A stretch of 32,290 nt of DNA. It comes from Candidatus Olsenella stercoravium (GTDB taxonomy: Bacteria; Actinomycetota; Coriobacteriia; Coriobacteriales; Atopobiaceae). Shown here one piece after another: positions 17,298 through 25,287 of this stretch. The stretch lies in the NCBI GenBank assembly GCA_019116265.1, contig DXBZ01000063.1:1-32290 (forward strand), in the 5' to 3' direction. The position numbers were made by a program, and so were the translations under genes. A model generated the notes under the pieces. The model was given only the letters and a program-made list of their open reading frames with translations. It was not told the origin of the DNA and did not search any database. Within the stretch, counting starts at the first letter, position 1. Each line of letters starts with the position of its first letter.

Positions 17298-18119
17298 ATG
17301 ATGACAGATGCGTGGTCACTCTACGACCGGATGATCGCCCAGGTTCCCGAGGACGTCCTCGTGCGCAGCGTGGTCATGGGCGCCCACCACTGCTTCGTCG
17401 AGGCGGAGTGCGGCTCGGGCGTGGCGGCGCTTCATCGCGGCGGCACGCGCCTGCGCATGGAGTGCGGCTGGGCGGGCCGCCCCCTGCACGAGCTTGCGAC
17501 CTGCGTGAAGCCGTGGGACTTCGAGGTGGCGTCAGTGGGCGTCGCGGCGCTCAACGCCTGGCATAACCAGAGTGGGCGCCTGGCCACGCTGGGCCTGGTC
17601 ACGGACGCGCCGAGCACGGACCCGTTCGTGTTTCTTGCTCCGGTCGCCGCGCGCATGGCGGCCGAGAAGGACGACGGCTCGCGGCCCCACGCGGTGGTGG
17701 TCGGTCACTTCCCGCACCTCGGCGCCATCGCGGAGCACGCGGACGTCACCGTGCTCGAGCGCGCCGCCCGCTCGGACACGGACCTGCCGGACACTGCCTG
17801 CGAGTACCTGCTGCCGGATGCGGACCTCGTCGTCATGACGGGCATGACGCTCGCCAACAAGACCATGCCCCGGCTGCTCGAGCTCGCGCGCGACGCGCTC
17901 ACCTGCGTCGTGGGCCCCTCGGCCACGATCTGCGCGCCGGTGCTGGAGGCGGGTGCGGATCTCGTCGCCGGCAGCGTGGTCGCTGACGTCGCGCTCGCCC
18001 GCGAGGTCGTGACCTGCGGCGCCCCGCTCCACGGCTCCGGTGCGCTCGAGCACGTGCTCGTGGCCACGTCCCGCGGCCGTGCGGCGCTTGCAAGCCCAGG
18101 TCCTTCTCGCCAGCTCTAG
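17298..18119 (+). CDS. DUF364/DUF4213 putative heavy-metal chelation (Rossmann-like) protein
   Basis: VVVGHFPHLGAI, VLERAARSDTDLPDTACEYLLPDADLVVMTGMTLANKTMPRLLELA, VVGPSATICAP. Confidence 0.85.
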   Translation: MMTDAWSLYDRMIAQVPEDVLVRSVVMGAHHCFVEAECGSGVAALHRGGTRLRMECGWAGRPLHELATCVKPWDFEVASVGVAALNAWHNQSGRLATLGLVTDAPSTDPFVFLAPVAARMAAEKDDGSRPHAVVVGHFPHLGAIAEHADVTVLERAARSDTDLPDTACEYLLPDADLVVMTGMTLANKTMPRLLELARDALTCVVGPSATICAPVLEAGADLVAGSVVADVALAREVVTCGAPLHGSGALEHVLVATSRGRAALASPGPSRQL

Positions 18120-18841
18120 AGCTCGCGCCTCTCGTAGAGCTTGAGGGAGACGGCGGCAGAGATCGCCAGCGCCACGGCCGACAGGGCCACGAGAGCCACG
18201 CAGCCCACGGCCATGCCGGCCGGCGTGTCGAGCGCCTCGAGCGTGGCGGAGACAAGCTCCATGCCCGGGATGCCGTCGTCGAGCATGCCACTGTTGCCGA
18301 GGACGACCACCGGCACCACGAAGAGCAGCACGATCACCGTGGGCAGGATCTGCGTGGCGCGCGTCTGGCCCAGGCGGAAATAGAGCGGCGTCACCACGCT
18401 CGCCACGACGGAGCCGATGAGCAGGGTGAAGCAGGTGACGACGGCCATGACGGAGAGCATGTCGGGGTCAAAGGCGAACGCCTCGCTGACCTCGCCGGGC
18501 AGGCCCACCGCGCTGACGACGGCCGTTGCCACGAGCGCTGCCACGAGGCCCACGACCATGCCGAGCAGGCCAAACGTCACGATGGCGGCGTAGCGGCCGA
18601 GCACGACGTCGCGCCGGGAGAGCGGCAGCGTGAGGCGGAAGAGCTCCCAGTGGTTGAGCTGGTCGTAGGCGGCGAGGCCCATCGCGCTCATCATGAAGAA
18701 CATGCAGGTGAGCGTTGCCGGCATCGCAAGTGGCGTCTGCATGCCGAGGCCGATGCACAGGCTCACGAGCAGCCCCAGTCCCACGAGCTGCCGTGCGTAG
18801 TCGCGAAAGATCGTCATCTCAAGGAGGAATGCGCGCTTCAT
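18116..18841 (-). CDS. ABC-2 family membrane permease
   Basis: Multi-TM ORF; RLTLPLSRRDVVLGRYAAIVTFGLLGMVVG. Confidence 0.8.
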   Translation of the reverse strand: MKRAFLLEMTIFRDYARQLVGLGLLVSLCIGLGMQTPLAMPATLTCMFFMMSAMGLAAYDQLNHWELFRLTLPLSRRDVVLGRYAAIVTFGLLGMVVGLVAALVATAVVSAVGLPGEVSEAFAFDPDMLSVMAVVTCFTLLIGSVVASVVTPLYFRLGQTRATQILPTVIVLLFVVPVVVLGNSGMLDDGIPGMELVSATLEALDTPAGMAVGCVALVALSAVALAISAAVSLKLYERREL

Positions 18842-19731
18842 TATCGGACACCGCCCTTCAGGGTGAGGGTCATGTAGTCGTCTATGGTCATGCGGTCGAC
18901 CGGGATCTCCGGGAAGCTCTCCGCAAAGGCAAAGCGGTCGGGAACGAGCACGTCGATGCCGTAGTCGTGGCGCAGGTAGCGCAGCTCGGCGTCTGCGACG
19001 ACGCCCGCGTCCGCGATCTTCTCGAGGTCCGCCACGCGGCAGCGCGCGACGCCCATCTCGTCGGTGATGACGTCCTTGGGCAGGTCAAAGATGATGCGTC
19101 CGGCGTCGATGCACACGATGCGGTCCGCGATGCGCTCGAGGTCGCTCGTGATGTGGCTGCTCATGAGGATGGCGCGACCGGGCTCGGCCACGAAGTCGCG
19201 CAGCAGGTCGAGCACCTCGTCGCGCGCCATCGGGTCCAGGCCGGCGGTGGCCTCGTCGAGGATGAGCAGGTGCGCGTCGTGCGCGAGCGCGCAGGCCAGG
19301 GAGAGCTTCATGCCCATGCCGCGCGAGAGGCTCTTCACGGTCTTCTTGGCGTCCAGGCCGAACTCGCTGACCAGTCGCTCGAAGCGATGCGCGTCCCAAG
19401 TGGCGTAGGTGCGCTGGTAGATGCGCCCCACGTCGGCGACCTTGAGGTGTTCCGGCAGCGAGATCGCGTCAAAGACGACGCCGACCTGCTCCTTGGTGGC
19501 CGCGCCCGACGCGCGGGAGAGCTCGTCGCTGGGAACGCCGAGTACGCTCGAGGTGCCTCCGTCCACGGGGAAGAGGCCGAGAAGGGCCTTGATGGTGGTG
19601 GACTTGCCGGCGCCGTTCTGGCCGATGAAGCCCACGACCTCGCCCTCGTTCACGGTGAGGTCCACGCCCTCCAGCGAGAAGGCGTCGTAGTGCTTGGTGA
19701 GCCCGCGGGCCTCGATGAGACTGCCGCTCAT
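18841..19731 (-). CDS. ABC transporter ATP-binding protein
   Basis: GFIGQNGAGKSTTIKALLGLFPVDGG, LSRGMGMKLSLACALAHDAHLLILDEATAGLDP. Confidence 0.92.
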   Translation of the reverse strand: MSGSLIEARGLTKHYDAFSLEGVDLTVNEGEVVGFIGQNGAGKSTTIKALLGLFPVDGGTSSVLGVPSDELSRASGAATKEQVGVVFDAISLPEHLKVADVGRIYQRTYATWDAHRFERLVSEFGLDAKKTVKSLSRGMGMKLSLACALAHDAHLLILDEATAGLDPMARDEVLDLLRDFVAEPGRAILMSSHITSDLERIADRIVCIDAGRIIFDLPKDVITDEMGVARCRVADLEKIADAGVVADAELRYLRHDYGIDVLVPDRFAFAESFPEIPVDRMTIDDYMTLTLKGGVR

Positions 19732-19745
19732 GTGACGTCCTTTCT

Positions 19746-19776
19746 GATTCAAAAGGGGACAGACCCCTTTTGAATC
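19746..19776. repeat. GATTC-type palindrome variant
   Basis: GATTCAAAAGGGG-ACAGA-CCCCTTTTGAATC, 13-bp perfect stem. Confidence 0.8.
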
Positions 19777-19788
19777 ACTTTCTGCGCG

Positions 19789-20157
19789 TTACTCCAGTAC
19801 CAGGGCGAACATCTCGGACAGCTCGTCATCGGTGAGGCCAATCGTCCGCCCGCGCTCAACGGCCTTGGCGAGAAGCCCCTCGACCTCCCTCATCTGTTCC
19901 TCGCGGATGAGCTCGGCGTTTCCGCCGGCGACGTAGGTGCCCTTGCCCTGCACCGTCTCGATCAGGCCCGCCGCCTCCAGGTCCGCGTATGCGCGCTTGG
20001 TGGTGATGGCGCTCACGCGCAGGCTGTTGGCGAGCGCCCGGATCGAGGGGAGCTGCTCGCCCTCCGCGAGCTGGCCCGTCACGATCGCCGACTTGATCTG
20101 GTCGGTGATCTGCTCGTAGATGGGCCTGCCGCTCGAAGCTGAGATGATGATGTCCAA
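19789..20157 (-). CDS. GntR family (YtrA-like) transcriptional regulator
   Basis: LDIIISASSGRPIYEQITDQIKSAIVTGQLAEGEQLPSIRALANSLRVSAITTKRAYADLEAAGLIETVQGKGTYV; TTG start at 20157. Confidence 0.9.
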   Translation of the reverse strand: MDIIISASSGRPIYEQITDQIKSAIVTGQLAEGEQLPSIRALANSLRVSAITTKRAYADLEAAGLIETVQGKGTYVAGGNAELIREEQMREVEGLLAKAVERGRTIGLTDDELSEMFALVLE

Positions 20158-20209
20158 GTCGCCGCCCTTCCGTACTGGCCCGCCAGGACGTCTCCTGCGG
20201 GCCGACCGT

Positions 20210-20252
20210 GTATACCCGGTAAGTACAGTATATACACACCTATACACAGTGC
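20210..20252. promoter_or_regulatory. Candidate operator/promoter of the GntR-ABC operon
   Basis: GTGTATA...TATATACAC...TATACAC half-site repeats upstream of the GntR gene. Confidence 0.45.
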
Positions 20253-20280
20253 AAGAGACAAGAGCAAAGTTTTTCTCGGC

Positions 20281-20313
20281 AACGTTACGAAGGGACTGTC
20301 CCTTCGTAACGTT
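20281..20313. repeat. GTTAC-type palindrome, 33 bp perfect
   Basis: AACGTTACGAAGGGACTGTCCCTTCGTAACGTT. Confidence 0.85.
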
Positions 20314-20438
20314 TTGTCTGAGGGACAGGGCAGACAACCTTGCGAAACCGTTAGGGGAGCTTAAGCCCGGACGATGGCGGGCTGGGCGGGCGAGAAGGAC
20401 GATGGGCTTGTCACCAACGCCGCCCGGAAGGAGCCGCC

Positions 20439-21827
20439 ATGCCCGTCACCCTGCGCGTCGCGCTCGGCAACGTCTCGCGCTGCGCACGCGACTACTCGGT
20501 CTACCTTGTCACGCTCGCCTTTGCCACGTGCCTGCTCTACGCGTTCAACGCCTCGGGCGACTACCTCCTGGCGATGCCGCTCACGGACCCGCAGCTTGAG
20601 GTCATCCACAAGGCGCGTGACATCACAGGAGCCTTCTCGGTCTTCGTGGTGCTGGTATTCGCCGTGCTCGTGGCCTACGCCACGCGCTTCATCGTACGGC
20701 GGCGCTCGCGGGAGTTTGGGACGTACGCACTGCTCGGCATGCGCGCGCCCGCACTCGCGGCGATTCTCGCGGCGGAGGGCGCGCTCGTGGGGCTCGCGGC
20801 GCTGGCGGCGGGGCTCGCGCTCGGCGTCGTGGCGTCGCCGGCCTTCGGTGCGATCGCGGCGTTCGTCTTTGGCGTGCCGTGGCAGCTTGCCTGGTCCTTC
20901 TCGCCCGCGGCGGCGCTCGACGCGTGCGCGTGGTTTGCTGGGATCGAGGGGCTGGCGATCGCGCTCTCCGTGGTTGACGTGCTGCGCCGGCCGCTCGTGG
21001 AGCTTCTCGAGCGGGACCGTGCGCCGGAGCAGCTCGCCTTCGCAACGCATCGTGGCGTGACGCGTGCGCAGGCGGTGCTGGCCGTGGTCCTTCTCGCTAT
21101 GGTGTGGGGCTCGTGCGTGGTGCAACCCGGGCTCTTCGTGCTTGCGATTCTGCCGATGGGGTGGGCGGCCTACGTGGCCACCTCGCTCGTCTTTCGCCTG
21201 GTGGCGACGGGCGTGCCCGACCACGTGCGTCGCGGCTCCCGCTACTGGGAGGGGCTGCGCGCCTTCACGCTGCGGCAGGTGGAGGGCCACGTGTCCACGG
21301 GGTGCCAGGCGCTCTCGTGCACCTGCGTGCTCGTGGCGTGCGCGGTCTGCATGATCTGCGCGGGGCTCCTGTTCTCGGTGGGGCAGCGTGCGGCCGGACT
21401 CGCGGACCCGGGAGCGCTGGCGGAGGCGTCGCTCGCACCGATCGGCTACGTGGGGATCTTCTACGGGGAGGCGTTTCTCGTGGCCGCCGCTGCGGTGCTC
21501 GCGCTGCAGCAGGTGAGCCAGGCGGCCGACGGCAGGCGCGCCTATGCCACGCTCATGGCGCTTGGGACGGACGCGCGGGAGGCGCGCGGCGCCGTGCGGG
21601 CACAGGTGGGCGTCGCCTTCGTGCTGCCCGCGGCGCTCGCGGTGGTGCACGACGGCTTCGGTCTCATGCTGGTGCGTCAGCTCGCAGGTGGCGTGCCTGA
21701 CGAGGTGTTTCTCGCCATCGCGGTGTGCTCGGTCGTGGGCACGCTCGGGCTTCTTGCCCTGTACTACCTGCTTTGCGTTCGCGAGTGCTCGCGCGTGCTG
21801 CTGGGTGGGGCGTCGAGTCTTGGTTGA
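20439..21827 (+). CDS. FtsX/BceB-like ABC transporter permease without an adjacent same-strand ATPase
   Basis: MPVTLRVALGNVSRCARDYSVYLVTLAFATCLLYAFN; RRRSREFGTYALLGMRAPALA; multiple TM segments. Confidence 0.8.
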   Translation: MPVTLRVALGNVSRCARDYSVYLVTLAFATCLLYAFNASGDYLLAMPLTDPQLEVIHKARDITGAFSVFVVLVFAVLVAYATRFIVRRRSREFGTYALLGMRAPALAAILAAEGALVGLAALAAGLALGVVASPAFGAIAAFVFGVPWQLAWSFSPAAALDACAWFAGIEGLAIALSVVDVLRRPLVELLERDRAPEQLAFATHRGVTRAQAVLAVVLLAMVWGSCVVQPGLFVLAILPMGWAAYVATSLVFRLVATGVPDHVRRGSRYWEGLRAFTLRQVEGHVSTGCQALSCTCVLVACAVCMICAGLLFSVGQRAAGLADPGALAEASLAPIGYVGIFYGEAFLVAAAAVLALQQVSQAADGRRAYATLMALGTDAREARGAVRAQVGVAFVLPAALAVVHDGFGLMLVRQLAGGVPDEVFLAIAVCSVVGTLGLLALYYLLCVRECSRVLLGGASSLG

Positions 21828-21839
21828 CCGCGCGCGAGA
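21809..21839. repeat. Direct repeat copy 1 (overlaps the permease stop codon)
   Basis: GGCGTCGAGTCTTGGTTGACCGCGCGCGAGA; copy 2 at 25173. Confidence 0.6.
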
Positions 21840-21850
21840 AGGACCAGTTT

Positions 21851-23350
21851 CTATGTCATATCTATCGCCAGCGTGCGCTCGCCGCGAAGAACTTGTCGCT
21901 CGCCCAGACGATAGGCGAGCAGTACCAGCATCCAGCAGATGGCGGCGAACACGGCAACGTGCACGATCGGCATGTTAGCAAGAAATGCTTCCCAGGTTAC
22001 AGGGCTCGCCTCTACCGCGAACACGGTAATGAGGAGGTTGAGCGCTGCCGCCCATGCGAGGGGTCTCGCCACGATGAGGGTGGCCTCTCTGGTGAACATC
22101 CTTCTCACCTGCCTGTGGGTAATGCCCGCCGAGAGCAGCTGGGAGACTTCGCGCCGGCGTTCGGGAATCCTGCCAAGCACGCTCGAGAAAACGTCTGAGA
22201 TTCCTATACAGGCAAGCACACCAGCAAAGACGTCAACAAAGAGCCTGAGGCCTGCTCGCGAGTCCTCGTCGCGCTTGGCCTCCTCGGTGAGACTTAGCAC
22301 TTCTATGTTTTTGTTGCCGGAGAAGCGATTCTCCAGCGCATGAGCTATCTCAGTCTCCGCTGTCGGCGACGTAACGAGGATGTTATAGAAGAGGTCACCG
22401 CTTTCGGCTTTGTGCTCGTCTCCCAACGTGACCGACGACACGCCGTCCATGGCGAGAAGATCGTTGATGAGCGAGTCGTCCGCGCCTGCGGCGGCGCCGT
22501 CGTCAACGGTTATGCGGACATCCCATACTCCGTCGTAGCGCTCGAAGTAGGTAACTTGGGTCGATAGGTGCGATAAAGTCTCGAAGTTGATAAGCGTCAC
22601 GAAGGCGAGAATCGCAAGGGCAATTGAGGCGTTGGCGGTGCGCATGGTGCGCCTTCGCGAGCGCAGGGACTGTGCTGCGAGCGACGTCTCGATTCTCAGC
22701 CGTGTGGCGAGCGCCCGAAAAATAGGGCCCGGGCGTCGTTTGGTAGCATAGTCGTCGTCACCCTCGGACATCGCCTTGATCACGCTGATTTTTCCAAGTC
22801 GGCGTGCGGGCAGGAGCGCTGAGAGCGCTACTGTGGCAGTCGCAACGAGAAGGCCGAGAAGGACTGCGAACGGCGAGAGGCCAACCACGGGCTCATAGGT
22901 GCGCGCGTTTGCAGTTAGCGCAAGCACTCCCGTAACGAGCACGAGCGCAAGCCCCATGCCCACGAGGACGCCAAGGCAGGCCGCGGGAAGCGAGAGCACA
23001 CATCCCTCTGCAAGGAGTAGGCGCCTGATCTGCGCGTCGTTTGCTCCGATTGACTTCAGAATGCCAAGCTGACGAATGCGAGCACTCATGGAAACGCCAA
23101 AGGCGCTCTTGAGCATGAGAACGAGCGCCAACGCGCTTGTCGCCGTCACTACGCCAAAGGCGATGGTCGAGCCTGTGACGCTCGGCGTCTCGCCGAGGTA
23201 GGCCATGCGCGCGAGGTAGTCGGTAACGAGCATATGGGCAACGCCGACCACGAGCCCGAGCAGGGCGGATGCGACGAAGGAGATTGCGGCGAGCGAAGTG
23301 ACCGAGGCACGGTTGTGACGGACGTAGCTCGTAAGATAGTCGCGAAGCAT
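21851..23350 (-). CDS. FtsX-like (MacB-type) ABC transporter permease
   Basis: 499 aa, multiple TM; IRQLGILKSIGANDAQIRRLLLAEG, LLPARRLGKISVIKAMSEGD. Confidence 0.88.
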   Translation of the reverse strand: MLRDYLTSYVRHNRASVTSLAAISFVASALLGLVVGVAHMLVTDYLARMAYLGETPSVTGSTIAFGVVTATSALALVLMLKSAFGVSMSARIRQLGILKSIGANDAQIRRLLLAEGCVLSLPAACLGVLVGMGLALVLVTGVLALTANARTYEPVVGLSPFAVLLGLLVATATVALSALLPARRLGKISVIKAMSEGDDDYATKRRPGPIFRALATRLRIETSLAAQSLRSRRRTMRTANASIALAILAFVTLINFETLSHLSTQVTYFERYDGVWDVRITVDDGAAAGADDSLINDLLAMDGVSSVTLGDEHKAESGDLFYNILVTSPTAETEIAHALENRFSGNKNIEVLSLTEEAKRDEDSRAGLRLFVDVFAGVLACIGISDVFSSVLGRIPERRREVSQLLSAGITHRQVRRMFTREATLIVARPLAWAAALNLLITVFAVEASPVTWEAFLANMPIVHVAVFAAICWMLVLLAYRLGERQVLRGERTLAIDMT

Positions 23351-23352
23351 AG

Positions 23353-24240
23353 CTACTCCTTTCCGTCGACGACACGTCCGTCGGAGATGCGTACGACGCG
23401 GTCAGCCGCAGCTGCCACGCTCTCGTCGTGGGTGACGAGGACGATGGTGGTACCAAAGCGTTCCCGCACCTTTCCTAGGAGGCCCACGACCTTCTCGCCG
23501 TTTTCTCGGTCGAGGCTGCCTGTGGGCTCGTCGGCAAGGACGACGGCAGGACGCGAGACGAGAGCTCGCGCGATGGCCACGCGCTGCTGTTGCCCGCCGG
23601 AGAGCTCGGAGGGCATGCTCTTCTCGCAGTCCGTGATGTTGAGAAGGTCAAGGAGCTCGGCAACCGTTGCCGGGTCCGGACGAGACCCGTCGAAGCGCAC
23701 GGGAAGCTCTACGTTGTCTCGCACGGAGAGGAACGGGACGAGATTGTGGAACTGGTAGACGAGACCGACGGTGTGTCGGCGATAGAGGGCAAGAGCGTCT
23801 GCGCCAAGCGTGGAGAGATCCATGCCGTCCACGACCACGCGACCAGCGGTGGGGGCGTCCACGCCGCCAAGGATGTGCAGCAGCGTCGACTTGCCGGAGC
23901 CCGAGGCGCCCATGATGGCGACGAACTCACCCCGGCGTACGGTGAGCGTGGCACCATCGAGTGCCCTCCGCTCCGCTGCGCCCTCGCCGAAGACGCGCGT
24001 GACGTCCTCGACGATGACCGCTGGGTCGGCATGGTTGCTGCCGATGGTTAGGGGCTGCGCTCCGGTTGCGGAGGTGCCATCAAGTGACACGTCGAAGGGG
24101 ATGCGCCGCTCACGGTCGACTTTCTTTGCAAAGAGCGTGAACGCTGTGGTCATGCTCATTCCGAGGTCGCGACATATTCCCTCCATGGAGCGCTTGGTGT
24201 CCTGATCGAGCCGGAAGTTGACGAGCGTGGTCTCGGACAT
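23353..24240 (-). CDS. MacB/LolD-type ABC ATPase with N-terminal RelB/DinJ antitoxin-like ribbon-helix-helix domain
   Basis: N-term VNFRLDQDTKRSMEGICRDLGMSMTTAFTLFAKKVDRERRIPFDVSLD, then MGASGSGKSTLLHILGG, LSGGQQQRVAIARAL, LADEPTGSLD in one frame. Confidence 0.88.
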   Translation of the reverse strand: MSETTLVNFRLDQDTKRSMEGICRDLGMSMTTAFTLFAKKVDRERRIPFDVSLDGTSATGAQPLTIGSNHADPAVIVEDVTRVFGEGAAERRALDGATLTVRRGEFVAIMGASGSGKSTLLHILGGVDAPTAGRVVVDGMDLSTLGADALALYRRHTVGLVYQFHNLVPFLSVRDNVELPVRFDGSRPDPATVAELLDLLNITDCEKSMPSELSGGQQQRVAIARALVSRPAVVLADEPTGSLDRENGEKVVGLLGKVRERFGTTIVLVTHDESVAAAADRVVRISDGRVVDGKE

Positions 24241-24403
24241 GGGAGCCTCCTTAAAGATATTGTCTTTATATTATCTTACACAGAGAGAAAACAAAAGCTG
24301 GCACCTGGAGTAAATGCCAGAATGCATTTGGATTACAAAGTGGTCTAACGTGGTATAAATGGAATCAAACAATGACACTTGGACAATCGGTAGGGGAGGT
24401 CCC

Positions 24404-24694
24404 ATGGCAACGTCAATGACGTCGCTCAACACCAAGCTGAGCGTCGAGGAGAAGGACGCCTTCGTCAGGAACACCGCCGCCCTGGGCCTGACGCCGTCCG
24501 CTGCCATCAAGGTCTTCGTCCACATGTTCAACGAGTGCGGCGGCTTCCCGTTTGAGGTTCGCCGGCAGGTGAGCGACGAGGCCACAACCTACCTCTCTGC
24601 GGATGATTACGGGCGCTTTGCGAGCGCCCTCGACTCTGCCATGCCCGTGGCTACCCAAGAGCTGCTTGGTCGCGAGTTCTCATGGGAGGGCTAG
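24404..24694 (+). CDS. RelB/DinJ-like antitoxin
   Basis: MATSMTSLNTKLSVEEKDAFVRNTAALGLTPSAAIKVFVHMFNECGGFPFEVRRQ; overlaps the toxin start. Confidence 0.8.
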   Translation: MATSMTSLNTKLSVEEKDAFVRNTAALGLTPSAAIKVFVHMFNECGGFPFEVRRQVSDEATTYLSADDYGRFASALDSAMPVATQELLGREFSWEG

Positions 24695-25167
24695 CGTTTC
24701 TTCGCATTCGCCCGCTTCTCGACGATGACGACGTGAGCGAGTTCTCCTCGGGTAACGACGACAACGACGCCTGGCTCAAGGGGCGCGCGCATCGCGCGAT
24801 GCGCGACGGGACGGCTCGGGTGTACGTCCTGCCCCTCTCAACTGGTGAAATTTGCGGCTACTATGCCCTGAGCACCCATGCGGTGGCGCGGGTCGGGACG
24901 CTCGCCGGCTCGTTGCGTCGAAACGCCCCGGACCCGATTCCCTGCACGCTGCTTGGCCAGCTTGCCGTCGATGAGTGCTATCAGGGGGAGTCGGCGGGAG
25001 CCAGATTGCTGCAGGACGCCATTCGCCGCGCGGCTGCGGCGTCGCGCATCGTCGCATCGCGGGCGCTTGTCGTCGACCCGGCTGACGAGCACGCGGAGGG
25101 CTTCTACGCTCACTTTGGGTTCCAGCGCCTGGCGAGCGATTCTCGCCGCATGTTCGTGCGGCTTTAG
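24682..25167 (+). CDS. GNAT acetyltransferase, TacT-like toxin
   Basis: NDAWLKGRAHRAMRDGTARVYVLP, GYYALSTHAV, LLGQLAVDECYQGESAGARLLQDAIRRA, FYAHFGFQRL. Confidence 0.82.
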   Translation: MGGLAFLRIRPLLDDDDVSEFSSGNDDNDAWLKGRAHRAMRDGTARVYVLPLSTGEICGYYALSTHAVARVGTLAGSLRRNAPDPIPCTLLGQLAVDECYQGESAGARLLQDAIRRAAAASRIVASRALVVDPADEHAEGFYAHFGFQRLASDSRRMFVRL

Positions 25168-25172
25168 TGCGC

Positions 25173-25203
25173 GGCGTCGAGCCTCGGTTGACCACGTGCG
25201 AGA
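25173..25203. repeat. Direct repeat copy 2
   Basis: GGCGTCGAGCCTCGGTTGACCACGTGCGAGA, four transitions relative to copy 1 at 21809. Confidence 0.6.
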
Positions 25204-25287
25204 GACGTCAACCAGCGCTCCTTTGATTCCACTTCCGCTCGACCGCATACTGGAGATAGCAGCTGTTCGCAGCGCCAAGGGGGAGCT

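Noticed and set aside
16621-17301. 226-aa plus-strand ORF opposite the THEP1-like gene
   Set aside because: S/A/R-rich translation antisense to a P-loop NTPase with clear motifs.
18116-18119. Shared CTAG stop codons of two convergent genes
   Set aside because: Real but ordinary compact-genome geometry.
10345-20400. CGAGAAGGAC as merely a Shine-Dalgarno sequence
   Set aside because: A few copies could act as SD (10345, 20391), but most lie mid-gene or on the opposite strand, so SD function does not explain the family.
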